A stretch of DNA of 64,000 nucleotides from NCBI RefSeq assembly GCF_900176595.1, contig NZ_LT838813.1, positions 496,001 through 560,000 on the forward strand, in the 5' to 3' direction. Origin of the DNA: Aquiflexum balticum DSM 16537 (GTDB lineage: Bacteria > Bacteroidota > Bacteroidia > Cytophagales > Cyclobacteriaceae). The notes below the pieces were generated by a model. The model worked only from the letters and a program-made list of their open reading frames with translations. It did no database searches and had not been told where the DNA came from. Shown piece after piece: positions 17,832-26,558 of the stretch. The position numbers and the translations under genes are program-made. Numbering within the stretch: the first letter of the stretch is position 1; every line of letters starts with the position of its first letter.

Positions 17832-19052
17832 ATGACCATGATCAAAAATATTACCAATGTACGTGGAATCAAATGCTGGGGAGCCCATACGGGTGTTAAG
17901 TCCATGCGCCGGGATTTGGCTATCATATATTCCGAAGTCCCGGCGGCAGCTGCAGCAGTTTTCACCCAGAATAAGGTTCGGGCGGAACCTGTCGAAATCA
18001 GCGAAAGAAATATAAACACCAATCACCGCGCCCAAGTCATAGTATGCAATGCAGGCAATGCCAATGCCTGTACGGGAGAACAAGGAAGATTGGGTGCCGA
18101 AGCCATGATGAAAGTGACTGCAGAGATGCTGAACATTCCTGAAGAAGATGTCATCATTGCATCCACAGGATTGATTGGTGAGCCTTTCCCTACTGAAGAT
18201 GTGGTAAATGGCATTAGAAACAATATCCATAAACTCAGTGATGAAGCCAAAGCAGGTTCTTTTGTGGCCAATGCCATATTGACTACTGATACTTTTGCAA
18301 AAGAAGGTTTTGTCGGATTTGAGCATGATGGCATTCAGATCAATATGGGCGGGATTGCAAAAGGTTCGGGAATGATTCACCCCAATATGGCAACTATGCT
18401 GGCTTTTGTGGTGACTGATTTGAATATCGAAAACAAATTGCTGGATAAAACCCTCCGCTATTGCGTAGACAGATCATTTAATATGATCACTGTAGATGGA
18501 GATACCTCCACCAACGATATGGTAGCTATCATGGCAAACGGAATGGCGGACAACACCAAAATCAAATCTGAGTCGGATCCGGGATATATCATCTTCAGAG
18601 AAAAACTGCTGGAATTGCTCACCCATCTGGCCAAACTAATCGTTTCCGACGGAGAAGGGGCTTCCAAGTTTATTGAATACAAAGTCACAAAGGCTAGAAC
18701 AGAGGAAACGGCCAGGAAACTTGTCAGGGCCATTTCTGATTCCACATTGGTCAAAACGGCCATGTTTGGAAGGGATCCAAACTGGGGAAGAATCGTTGCT
18801 GCCTGTGGCAATGCAGGAATCAATTTCAATTACAGAAAAGTAAACTTATTTTTGGGAGATCAGGAAAAGATGGTTCAGGTACTGGAAAAAGGAAAGCCGC
18901 TGGATTTTGATAAAAACTATATCAAAAAACTGCTTAGAGAATCTCAGATCAGGGTTCATTTGGAAGTGAATAACGGCAAAGAAAGTGGTATGGGCTGGGG
19001 TTCAGACCTTACTACGGATTACGTTTTGTTCAATTCCGTGTATACCACATAG
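17832..19052 (+). CDS. argJ: Glutamate N-acetyltransferase / ornithine acetyltransferase
   Basis: Transfers the acetyl group from N-acetylornithine to glutamate, recycling it, and so marks a cyclic arginine pathway. The precursor cleaves itself between Ala and Thr; here this is the KGSGMIHPNMATML motif with Thr188 as the nucleophile. The sequences GNANACTG (residues 73-80 region) and FGRDPNWGRI are family signatures. Whether it can also use acetyl-CoA (bifunctional) cannot be decided from sequence. It begins 4 nt after argC and closes the visible operon; no argA- or argF-like gene is in the window. Confidence 0.95.
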   Translation: MTMIKNITNVRGIKCWGAHTGVKSMRRDLAIIYSEVPAAAAAVFTQNKVRAEPVEISERNINTNHRAQVIVCNAGNANACTGEQGRLGAEAMMKVTAEMLNIPEEDVIIASTGLIGEPFPTEDVVNGIRNNIHKLSDEAKAGSFVANAILTTDTFAKEGFVGFEHDGIQINMGGIAKGSGMIHPNMATMLAFVVTDLNIENKLLDKTLRYCVDRSFNMITVDGDTSTNDMVAIMANGMADNTKIKSESDPGYIIFREKLLELLTHLAKLIVSDGEGASKFIEYKVTKARTEETARKLVRAISDSTLVKTAMFGRDPNWGRIVAACGNAGINFNYRKVNLFLGDQEKMVQVLEKGKPLDFDKNYIKKLLRESQIRVHLEVNNGKESGMGWGSDLTTDYVLFNSVYTT

Positions 19053-19231
19053 AGAAAGTTTTCCTCTAAATTATAAGTCCAAACAAAAAAATCATTTTGA
19101 ATTCTTTGAGCCAATGTGTCACTGTGTTCTAAAATAATAAACTAGCCACGAAGTCACTAAGGCTCAAAGAAATGGTTCCGAAAGATGGTATTGATTCCAA
19201 GAAATATTATTCTTAATGAATAGTCATTTTT

Positions 19232-19780
19232 TTAATCTTCTTTTCCTGCACCCTTAAAATAATCATCCTTATTGGCAAAGAGTACATTGAAGGTGGTCAG
19301 AGAACCGTAGGCACGTGTGATATATTGTTGGAGTTGGACGCGGTCTTCGTCATCCAGTTTTTCATGGTTGTTGATGTTTTGCTCGAGTACACGGAGTCTT
19401 TCTCTGACCATCACTATTTTGTGAAAAAATGTTTTTATCGGAATTTCTTTGTTGCTCATTTCCGGGTTGTAGGGATTGATAGTTACTGTTCCATTGATCC
19501 ACTTTTGGGCCAAGGTTACTTTTGGCAGGTCTTCTTTGGGTTGGTTTTTTCGGATGACGTTTTCAACGGCAGTTTCGATTTCGGCTAAAGTGATGGGCTG
19601 AAATTCAGCCTCTTTTTTCTCCACCAATTCAAAATTGGGAAAGTCCCGTGCGATGGTCTTGACCTCTGCGGTGAAATTGAAATAGATCTTGTAGTAGGAC
19701 GCATCTGATTCCACTACGACTCCTTTACCAAACTTCGGATGTCTGATCTGACTGCCGATTCCTAAATCCATTGCTGACAT
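19232..19780 (-). CDS. Conserved hypothetical protein with an N-terminal Tudor-like segment
   Basis: Cytosolic protein of 182 residues, no signal peptide or membrane helix. Residues 5-50 (LGIGSQIRHPKFGKGVVVES) resemble the small beta-barrel seen at the C-terminus of UvrD-type helicases and in CarD-like proteins, which suggests a nucleic-acid or RNA polymerase contact. The rest (about 60-180) is helical with a basic-acidic pattern (RVQLQQYITRAYGSLTTF) and is not recognised. It sits between argJ and a divergent CBS/HEPN-like gene, with no operon partners. The function is unknown. Confidence 0.6.
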   Translation of the reverse strand: MSAMDLGIGSQIRHPKFGKGVVVESDASYYKIYFNFTAEVKTIARDFPNFELVEKKEAEFQPITLAEIETAVENVIRKNQPKEDLPKVTLAQKWINGTVTINPYNPEMSNKEIPIKTFFHKIVMVRERLRVLEQNINNHEKLDDEDRVQLQQYITRAYGSLTTFNVLFANKDDYFKGAGKED

Positions 19781-19858
19781 ATTTAAATATTTTGTTCTTA
19801 AAAATTAGGTCAATATAAAAGGTAAATTTATATTTTCACAATCCAATCAAACTCCTTT

Positions 19859-20599
19859 ATGAACTCCCTAGACCGACTCAGATTGCTTTTTGAAGAACAG
19901 ATCAATGTCCTGCCGATTGCTGAAAATCTGGTCATCTTCGAAAAGGAGAATTTTAGAGAGGAAATGGAAAAGAGAAATTTTCATTCAGCAGTTATCAATA
20001 TGGACGGTGAACTGATGAAATACGATGAGGGGTACGAAGGCCCACAAACCATCTCCGAAGAAGATTTGATGGAAGCAAGTACCCCATTGTTGAAAGCTTT
20101 TAGGATGCTGATTTCCCAAAGAAGGTTTTTTATCAAAGATGAAGAAGGTAATCTAAGCTATATCGTGACAAGGACTGATTTGGATAAAATCCCTTTGAGG
20201 ATAGGGTTTTTTGGATTGATCAGTCTACTTGAAACGCATCTCAAAGATATGATCCGCAAGCAACTACCACATTGGGAGAAAAGCCTCACTGAAAACAGAC
20301 TTAATCAGGCCAGAAACCTTTATGAATGGAAGAAAGCGCGAAAGGAAGAGATCGACTTGGTCCAATGTTTACAGTTTGGGGACTTGGGCTCGATTTTTTC
20401 CAAAAACCAACGCTTCAAAAAGTTTGATGCTTCATTTAGCAGGGAACGCTTTGTACAGACTATGAACAATATCGGAAAGCTGCGTGATGCTTTGGCCCAT
20501 TCTCAATCGCATTTGGGTTTTTCCTGGAGTGAGATCGATCAGATGATAGTCTTTATTAGAAGCATCATTGACAGGGAAGATCCGGTTTTTGGGGAATAA
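19859..20599 (+). CDS. CBS-like plus HEPN-like domain protein
   Basis: A 246-residue cytosolic protein. The first half ends in a CBS-domain-like stretch (YIVTRTDLDKIPLRIGFFGL, residues about 101-120), the usual site of nucleotide or adenosyl binding. The second half is helical and contains RDALAH at residues 214-219, a match to the R-x4-H catalytic motif of HEPN ribonucleases. This composition suggests a ligand-gated RNase or an RNA-binding relic, an inference from two short motifs only. It is convergent with the DUF234-type ATPase gene, with a 9-nt gap. No toxin-antitoxin partner is adjacent in the same direction. Confidence 0.55.
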   Translation: MNSLDRLRLLFEEQINVLPIAENLVIFEKENFREEMEKRNFHSAVINMDGELMKYDEGYEGPQTISEEDLMEASTPLLKAFRMLISQRRFFIKDEEGNLSYIVTRTDLDKIPLRIGFFGLISLLETHLKDMIRKQLPHWEKSLTENRLNQARNLYEWKKARKEEIDLVQCLQFGDLGSIFSKNQRFKKFDASFSRERFVQTMNNIGKLRDALAHSQSHLGFSWSEIDQMIVFIRSIIDREDPVFGE

Positions 20600-20608
20600 T
20601 GAAACTTA

Positions 20609-21925
20609 TCACATGTCTTCCAAAGAAAAACATCGGTATTCAACTTCGAAACCTTTAAAATCAACCAGAAGATTTTTGGATTTTAATTTTAGTCCAGGTA
20701 GGTTGTATTTCTCCTTATTTGCCTTTACTTCGGCTATCAATATTTTTTTCTCAAGTTCATTGATGGCCACTATATCAATTTCATTTTGGTTTCCTTTTTC
20801 CCAATAGGTTCCGATGGAAGTATAGGATTTTGATTCTATCAATTTAGCTACGAAATATTTTTCTAAAATCGGTCCGGAATAGGTGGAAAAGTCCCTTTCG
20901 ACAATTTTTTTGATCAAGTCAAAATTCCCGATTTCAATTGTACTCCGATGTTTGTAGATAAACCTGAACCAGAAATTCAGAAAGTTATCCTCAATCCTGT
21001 ATTTGATCTGCCTACTTGTTGGCTTGGAGAGAATTGGCTTAACTCTTTTGATTATTCCAAAGTCATTTTCCAACTTTTCCAAAAAACCACCAACACTTGT
21101 TTCCAATATTGACTCAATTTCAGGCCTAGAAGTTTTTGAACTCGCAATTAATGTCAAAATTGAAAAGTAAGTTGTATAATCTTTCCCAAACTCTTCGATC
21201 AAAACGTTCCTTCCTTCTTCCAAAAAAAGAGAATTGGCTTGAAAAATTTCATCAATGACTACTTCAAATGAAAAAGCCTCTGAATTGACAAGATTTTCTA
21301 CATATTTGGCAACACCACCAGTAATAGTATAGAATACCAATAAATCAAAGTTTGTATAAGTAGGATTGAAGTCCTTCAAGATTTCTTTAAGTGTTTCCAC
21401 ACCAAATGGCTTGATATGGATTCTTGCCGTTGCCCGACCAAAAAGGGGTTCTTTGGCATCTTCAAAAACCTTTTTCATTAAAGAATATATCGAACCGCAA
21501 AGGATAAGATTCATCTTTGAACTGTCTTTTTTGCTATCCCAAATATTTTGCATTTCACTGAAAATAGAAGGGTTTATGGTAAAAAATTCCTGAAATTCAT
21601 CAAGAACCAGAGTCATTGGTTGTTGAACTGAATTATCCATTAAAATATCAAAGAGATCCTTGTAACTTTTCAAATCGCCATATATCGGAATATTTAATTT
21701 ATTTTTAACCAAGTCCGAAAACTCACTGACCAAAAGTGATTCGGACTTTTTGGCAATAAAAAAATAGATAGCTCTTTTGTTTTCTATGCTTTTTTTCAAC
21801 AGAGAGGTTTTTCCAATTCTTCGTCTGCCAACCATGACGGTCATCTGTGAGGTGGTCTGTGCTTTAATTTCTTGCTTTTTCAGGAATGCCAATTCCTCTT
21901 CTCTATCGTAGAATTTCATAATCAT
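20609..21925 (-). CDS. AAA ATPase of the DUF234 (archaeal-type) family
   Basis: Predicted cytosolic ATPase of 439 residues. Walker A is GRRRIGKTSLL near the N-terminus and Walker B is LVLDEFQEFF; the remaining N-terminal part has the archaeal-type STAND-like ATPase pattern (CGSIYSLMKKVF). The C-terminal domain (residues about 370-439; EIDIVAINELEKKILIAEVKA) looks like a restriction-endonuclease-like fold with an ExK pair, as in DUF234. Function is unknown in general; roles in defence or mobile-element control are guesses. The start is ATG 21925 or 21919, just after a palindromic operator-like sequence. Confidence 0.8.
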   Translation of the reverse strand: MIMKFYDREEELAFLKKQEIKAQTTSQMTVMVGRRRIGKTSLLKKSIENKRAIYFFIAKKSESLLVSEFSDLVKNKLNIPIYGDLKSYKDLFDILMDNSVQQPMTLVLDEFQEFFTINPSIFSEMQNIWDSKKDSSKMNLILCGSIYSLMKKVFEDAKEPLFGRATARIHIKPFGVETLKEILKDFNPTYTNFDLLVFYTITGGVAKYVENLVNSEAFSFEVVIDEIFQANSLFLEEGRNVLIEEFGKDYTTYFSILTLIASSKTSRPEIESILETSVGGFLEKLENDFGIIKRVKPILSKPTSRQIKYRIEDNFLNFWFRFIYKHRSTIEIGNFDLIKKIVERDFSTYSGPILEKYFVAKLIESKSYTSIGTYWEKGNQNEIDIVAINELEKKILIAEVKANKEKYNLPGLKLKSKNLLVDFKGFEVEYRCFSLEDM

Positions 21926-21930
21926 ATTAT

Positions 21931-21961
21931 TGTAACACAAATTACAGTAATATCTGTTACA
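21931..21961 (-). promoter_or_regulatory. 31-bp dyad upstream of the DUF234 ATPase gene
   Basis: TGTAACA and TGTTACA form the outer arms and ATTAC/GTAAT the inner arms around a central A: 12 of 15 positions on each side are complementary. It lies 6 to 36 bases upstream of the ATPase start and ends 3 bases before the stop of the next gene. The position suits an operator for a dimeric repressor acting on the ATPase gene. Confidence 0.6.
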
Positions 21962-21964
21962 ATA

Positions 21965-23209
21965 TCAATACCTCCCCACCTCAAATGCAGTGATATCTAT
22001 TTTACTGTTGATGCCTTCATGAAGTTCTGCAAGGATTTTTCCTGTTCCCGGTGCAAGACTGATGCCCATCATGGCATGCCCGGATCCGACTAACACATTT
22101 TTCCACTTTGGTGCTACACCGATATATGGAAGTCCATCAGGGGAACAAGGCCTTAAACCTTTCCAGATTTCATCCTTTTCGGGGAATTTACTCTGAAAAT
22201 CAGGATAGAAACGGTTGATGGACTCAAAAATCCCTTTTACCCGGTTGATATTGATGGATTCGTCTGTACCTGCTATTTCCATGGTTCCACCAAAGCGAAC
22301 TTGTTTACCATAGGGACTTACAGCGACTTTCATTTCAGTTAAAATGGATGCCTGTTTGATTTCCGGATTATTTTCCTGCACAAAACTATAGCCCTTCCCG
22401 CCCATCATGGGTAGTGAAAATTCAAGCATTTGAGCCAATTCTGAAGACCATGCTCCACCACAAAGGATAAATTTTGATCCTTCGATTTTACCTTCATTGG
22501 TAAGTACTGCATTTACTTTTTCTACATTCTTCTCGAAGCCAGTTACTGTAACTTTATTTTTGAAGATGACTCCTTTTTCTTCCAGATGCTTTTTTAGAAA
22601 GCTGTATAATGTTGCAGGCGATAGATGCGCATCTCCCGGAAATAAGACTGCCCCTTTTGCTTTGACCTCTATATTAGGTTCTAATTGGCGGATATCCTCG
22701 ATTCCCAAAATTTCTGCCTCCAAGCCATGTTTTCTTGCCAAATGTGCGAATTCAATTTCTTCTTTTTCTACCTCGGAAGTCTGATAAAGCATCATAAGCC
22801 CTTTTTCCACCAATCCCAAATTGGAATCCTGATGTTCATTTCTGAATTCCTGATAAAGGGATTTGCTCATCAAACTGAGGTTTTTGAGAAAAGGGATACT
22901 ATTAACCACATGTTTGGCATTGGCAGCTTTGTAAAAAAGCCAAGACCATTCAAAGAGTTTGCGGTCAAGCCTGGGATGGATATAAAATGGGCTTTTGGAA
23001 GAGAACATCCAGGAAATCCCCTTACTGATCATTCCCGGTGCGGCCAAGGGGACAATATGACTGGGCACTATCATGCCGGCATTGCCTGTGGAGCAATTGA
23101 CTTCCATGTCTCCTTTATCTATAATGATCACTTCCACTCCGGATTTTTGGAGAAAATAAGCTGTGAACAAACCGACGATTCCTCCGCCGATTATAATGGT
23201 TGGTTTCAT
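21965..23209 (-). CDS. FAD-dependent D-amino-acid dehydrogenase, probably D-hydroxyproline dehydrogenase
   Basis: DAO/DadA-type flavoenzyme of 414 residues. The N-terminal Rossmann motif GGGIVGLFTAYFLQKSG binds FAD, GLRPCSPDGLPYIG and GHAMMGISLAPGTGKIL are typical of the C-terminal part. It probably oxidises a D-amino acid and passes electrons to the respiratory chain. Since a 4-hydroxyproline epimerase, a DHDPS-like lyase and an aldehyde dehydrogenase lie nearby on the same strand, cis-4-hydroxy-D-proline is the likely substrate (inference). Three or more unrelated genes separate it from that set. It could alternatively act on another D-amino acid or on sarcosine. Confidence 0.85.
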   Translation of the reverse strand: MKPTIIIGGGIVGLFTAYFLQKSGVEVIIIDKGDMEVNCSTGNAGMIVPSHIVPLAAPGMISKGISWMFSSKSPFYIHPRLDRKLFEWSWLFYKAANAKHVVNSIPFLKNLSLMSKSLYQEFRNEHQDSNLGLVEKGLMMLYQTSEVEKEEIEFAHLARKHGLEAEILGIEDIRQLEPNIEVKAKGAVLFPGDAHLSPATLYSFLKKHLEEKGVIFKNKVTVTGFEKNVEKVNAVLTNEGKIEGSKFILCGGAWSSELAQMLEFSLPMMGGKGYSFVQENNPEIKQASILTEMKVAVSPYGKQVRFGGTMEIAGTDESININRVKGIFESINRFYPDFQSKFPEKDEIWKGLRPCSPDGLPYIGVAPKWKNVLVGSGHAMMGISLAPGTGKILAELHEGINSKIDITAFEVGRY

Positions 23210-23308
23210 TTTTTCAGGTTCTTTAAATTATATTCAAGAAATAGGGATGAGTTTTTGGTATTTTGATTCCAATTTTTAGTGGGTCATTTGAGCTTCTTCC
23301 TGATTAAC

Positions 23309-24346
23309 TCAGTAATTGTTAGGTCGGCATTTGGACAGTATCTGATGGTTGAATAATTTTTCGTTTTTAATTATGTCAAAAAAAACGTTAAGGTAGTTTT
23401 TCGCTCTTTTAAAGTCGTATGGACTTAAGTGGGCTTCATATTGATCCAAGATGTCCATCATTTGTGGTTCCAAAGTAAGGTATTGATTTCTGATATATTG
23501 GATTAACTCAGGATCTCTACATAAGCCCCTGTACAATCTTTCCTGAACCGTTTTTATGGGCAGGTAATCGTAAGGAATGGCATATGGGGCACTTACAATC
23601 CCAGACATATCAAAATCATAGGGTAAAGGAAAATGGATTTTATTTTTATCCACCAACATTTTTACATTATGCTGTCCGGTGTTGGACCAGTCAGTATTTC
23701 CAATCATAAAGGCAAAAATATCCTGCCTTACGGCGGTTGTATCGTGTATGGTATTGGGAAGGACAGGTTTAGCATCGGAAATCATGAATTGATGTCTTTT
23801 GGCCACCTTGTCATCGTCTTCAATCAAAAAAGCAGTTATATTGTGGGTTTTGCTTTTTCTGTCATTTTGGTCGGTCAGGGTCAGATTCACCAATCTTGTT
23901 TTAAAATGATACGGAGTGATTTTTTCATAAAATTTGTAGCACATGTATTCTTTTACAATCAGACCATTAAAGGGATTGGCAATTTGACAGGGAATCACCA
24001 ATTTCAAACTTTTATCTTCCTCAAAAAGAGAGTTTTTTGATTTTTTCTTTTTGATTTTCATCCTTATCGGAGGGAAATAACACATGGATCTTCGCGAATT
24101 TCCTCTTGCCCTCAATTCCACTTCTAAAGAATCCCAACTCCCGTCATCATTTCCATATCTCATTTTAGCCATAAAAAAAGTAGTGTCAGATTCTGACCGA
24201 CGAAGCTCACTGAGAGAAGTGATCAACTCCATCTCAAGAGGCTTTTCAGTGCTGAAAAGCGGGGAATTTTGAAATGCAATGCATTCAACGCCAAAAAGAA
24301 GAAGAAAAACAAGAAGCGGAACTGTGTAAAATAAACGGATTTTCAC
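23309..24346 (-). CDS. CotH-like exported protein, copy 1
   Basis: Predicted exported protein of 345 residues with an N-terminal hydrophobic signal (residues 5-22). Conserved elements shared with its neighbour copy are RARGNSRR followed by FPPIRMKIKKKK, FMIGNTDWSNTGQHN, and PLPYDFDMSG. These resemble the arginine/glycine loop, HN-type catalytic loop and metal-binding D-x-D of CotH kinases, an atypical kinase fold. The assignment rests on these motifs, so it is tentative. It lies 42 nt downstream of the paralogous copy, in a tandem duplication. Role unknown; surface-protein phosphorylation is a possibility known for CotH. Confidence 0.5.
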   Translation of the reverse strand: MKIRLFYTVPLLVFLLLFGVECIAFQNSPLFSTEKPLEMELITSLSELRRSESDTTFFMAKMRYGNDDGSWDSLEVELRARGNSRRSMCYFPPIRMKIKKKKSKNSLFEEDKSLKLVIPCQIANPFNGLIVKEYMCYKFYEKITPYHFKTRLVNLTLTDQNDRKSKTHNITAFLIEDDDKVAKRHQFMISDAKPVLPNTIHDTTAVRQDIFAFMIGNTDWSNTGQHNVKMLVDKNKIHFPLPYDFDMSGIVSAPYAIPYDYLPIKTVQERLYRGLCRDPELIQYIRNQYLTLEPQMMDILDQYEAHLSPYDFKRAKNYLNVFFDIIKNEKLFNHQILSKCRPNNY

Positions 24347-24388
24347 GGATTATCCTGTTGAGTTTTTGGCATAATTAAGGAAGGGATT

Positions 24389-25426
24389 TCAACTTGCTCT
24401 ACATTGAGATAAGATTTGTTCATTAAATAGCTTGTCACTTTTTAGAATGTTGAAAAATTCTCCCAGGAACAATTTGATATCAGCAATGTCTTTCGGGTTA
24501 AGTTCAGAAGACAGATCATCCACAGATTTCATGATTTGGGATTCTTTTTCAATAAATTCGGCACGAACCTGTTCAAAATCCTCCGGAGTCCTGCAAAATC
24601 CACGATATATCCGTTGGCGCACATTGGATATGGATAATAACTCACTGGTAACGGCATAATTGGCATTAACCAAACCACTCATATCAAAGTCATAAGGAAT
24701 TGGGATATACTCTTTGGTGTCGTTGGTTTGCATCACTTTGATATTATGTTGGGCCATAGCGGACCAATCAGTATTTGCGATCATAAATTCAAAAAAATCA
24801 ATCCTGACCGAGGATAATGCCTGCTGCCTAAGAGGCACGATCTGCCTGTCTTTTGCAATTTTGCTGTTATGCCTTTTTGCAACCACATCATCATCTTCGA
24901 TGAAGAATCCTTTAACCTCAAATGTTTTGGGATTTTTACCACTGATATCAATTAATGTCAGGTTTGCCAATCGGGTTTTAAAATGATAAGGAATAACAGG
25001 TTCACTAAGCTTGTAGCAAAGATACTCCTTCATCACAAGATCAATATCTGCCTTACCAGACTGACAAGGGACTACCAACTTGAGGTTATTATTCCCTTCA
25101 AATAATGTCCCTTTTGCGTCTTTCTTTTTGATTTTGATCCTGATGGGTGGGAAAAAACAATTATTCCTGCGGAAATTTCCTCTTGCTCTTAAATTCATCG
25201 TCAAAGAATCCCACTCTTCGCCAGGAACTTTGTAATGTACCACGGAGGGAAAATAAACAGAATCCTGTTTTTCTTTTTTCAGGGCTTTGATCGAATAGCT
25301 TAACTTTATTTCCATGGTTTCCTGATTTTCAAAAAGTGGGGAGATATCGTTTTCCTGGGCAACACCTAAAACAAACGATAGGAAGAAAACAATAAATGGC
25401 AAGGATATTTTGTGTAAAGTTCTCAT
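24389..25426 (-). CDS. CotH-like exported protein, copy 2
   Basis: Same length (345 residues) and same motif order as the downstream copy: RARGNFRR, FPPIRIKIKKK, FMIANTDWSAMAQHN and PIPYDFDMSG, and a cleavable signal peptide ending near GVAQ. The two differ at many positions, so the duplication is old. The catalytic-type motifs are kept in both, which argues that each is functional. No partner with a defined substrate is adjacent. It begins the pair and is preceded by an AT-rich non-coding stretch of 177 bases and then by a broken membrane-protease gene. Confidence 0.5.
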   Translation of the reverse strand: MRTLHKISLPFIVFFLSFVLGVAQENDISPLFENQETMEIKLSYSIKALKKEKQDSVYFPSVVHYKVPGEEWDSLTMNLRARGNFRRNNCFFPPIRIKIKKKDAKGTLFEGNNNLKLVVPCQSGKADIDLVMKEYLCYKLSEPVIPYHFKTRLANLTLIDISGKNPKTFEVKGFFIEDDDVVAKRHNSKIAKDRQIVPLRQQALSSVRIDFFEFMIANTDWSAMAQHNIKVMQTNDTKEYIPIPYDFDMSGLVNANYAVTSELLSISNVRQRIYRGFCRTPEDFEQVRAEFIEKESQIMKSVDDLSSELNPKDIADIKLFLGEFFNILKSDKLFNEQILSQCRAS

Positions 25427-25603
25427 AAAAAGGCAGTTTATGCTTCAATATCGCTATTTAGGTGGAAAAAAACAAAATATATTTTTTAATGCCTTTGTCC
25501 CGAATTAAGACATTAAAATCATTTCAAAAATACCACAATGGTTGCAAATTAATCAGCGGAATTTTAATCAAAACTGGTACCCCATTGACCAGAATGGTTT
25601 TAT

Positions 25604-25925
25604 TCACAGCAGATAAAAAATACTGTAAATCATCCCCAAATTAAATGCAGCATGACAAAGCATAGCAGCCAGGATTGATCCGGATTTTCTTCTAAACCAG
25701 ATGAACAATAAGCTCAGCAAAAACATACCCTGTACCCAAATCAGTGTCGGAAATAGAAAGAAATCCCATTTACCATCGATAAACACCAATCCGAAATGGG
25801 AAATATGTGTCAACGCAAAAGCTGAGGCATCGATTAAAGTTGCCCGACAATTTCCAATTGACTTGGCAAAACTTGAATGTACAATTCCTCTAAAAAACAA
25901 CTCTTTGATAGTAGCACAAAGCTTG
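25604..25925 (-). pseudogene. Truncated CPBP-family membrane protease
   Basis: Only the C-terminal third of a CPBP (CAAX-protease/bacteriocin-processing) protein survives: KELFFRGIVHSSF (equivalent to EExxxR), FALTHISHF, and a final GSILAAMLCHAAFNL, each a family motif. In the reading frame the stop TAA precedes KELFFRG by eight codons, so the N-terminal helices are missing and no start is credible. The remnant is still in frame to its normal end. A short unrelated relic lies just upstream. Confidence 0.7.
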
Positions 25926-26188
25926 ATTTAACCACTGAACCGCCACTTTTGGGTAAGTGCTGTTAGCCACTGTTTTTGTTTAGTTCTTCATATGCCTTTT
26001 TCCTTAAGCCTACTGCGAAAACATCAAGTTTCTTCAATTTTTTTTTATCTGGATTAACTGGAATCTGGTGAAATTGAAAACACATTTGCTTCCAATTTTC
26101 CTTGAAGTCAAGATTAAATCCTGATTTAATTTAATAGAAGCACAAAGCTCCAAATTTGCACATCATCCCGCCTGATGCAAAACCCGTG
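25926..26188 (-). pseudogene. Frameshifted fragment of an unrecognised gene
   Basis: On the minus strand the frame reads NLDFKENWKQMCFQFHQIP and, after a change of frame, DVFAVGLRKKAYEELNKNSG and a stop. The pieces have ordinary protein composition and lie close enough to be one disrupted gene. The flanks carry short sequences such as CACTTACCC and AACCCGTGTTGGGCAC. I cannot name the family, and the fragment may be the remains of a cassette-like insertion. Confidence 0.35.
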
Positions 26189-26198
26189 TTGGGCACAG

Positions 26199-26558
26199 TT
26201 ATTTGTTTTTGGATAATTCCCAATCCGTTATTTCCACAAGTACAATTCCATAATTTTCCTCAACAAAAATCGGCTCGTTAAGTCCCCAATAAAACCAATA
26301 TGTCGTTGTGCCGTTAGCGTTTTCTTTTGAATTATCTGTCCCACTTTTGGTATATACAACTATCTTATCTCCAGCCTTAACTTTCTTAGGCGCAAACCAA
26401 AAAGCCGACTTTGATCTGTTATAAAAACCGCCTGATTTACTAAAACTTGTCCTAAAAAGCTGGTAGAATTTTAGTTCACAATCTTTAATGACATTAAATC
26501 CGATTCGTTCATCTTTCAAAACTCCACGGTCGCTTATTCCTGATATTTTTAGCTCCAT
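26199..26558 (-). CDS. Hypothetical soluble protein of the bracketed pair
   Basis: A 119-residue soluble protein beginning at the ATG at 26558 (MELKISGISDRG), which overlaps the end of the preceding gene by 10 bases; the in-frame extension upstream overlaps that gene and has no coding character. Residues 53-70 (KKVKAGDKIVVYTKSG) and TTYWFYWGLNEP look like a small beta-barrel similar in feel to EVE/PUA-type domains, but this is only a resemblance. Its partner is a two-helix membrane protein. I do not recognise the family. Confidence 0.6.
   Translation of the reverse strand: MELKISGISDRGVLKDERIGFNVIKDCELKFYQLFRTSFSKSGGFYNRSKSAFWFAPKKVKAGDKIVVYTKSGTDNSKENANGTTTYWFYWGLNEPIFVEENYGIVLVEITDWELSKNK

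Noticed and set aside
25604..25900. A complete small CPBP protein of 98 residues
   Set aside because: It begins in the middle of the family motif block, an in-frame stop lies upstream of it, and its N-terminal helices are absent.
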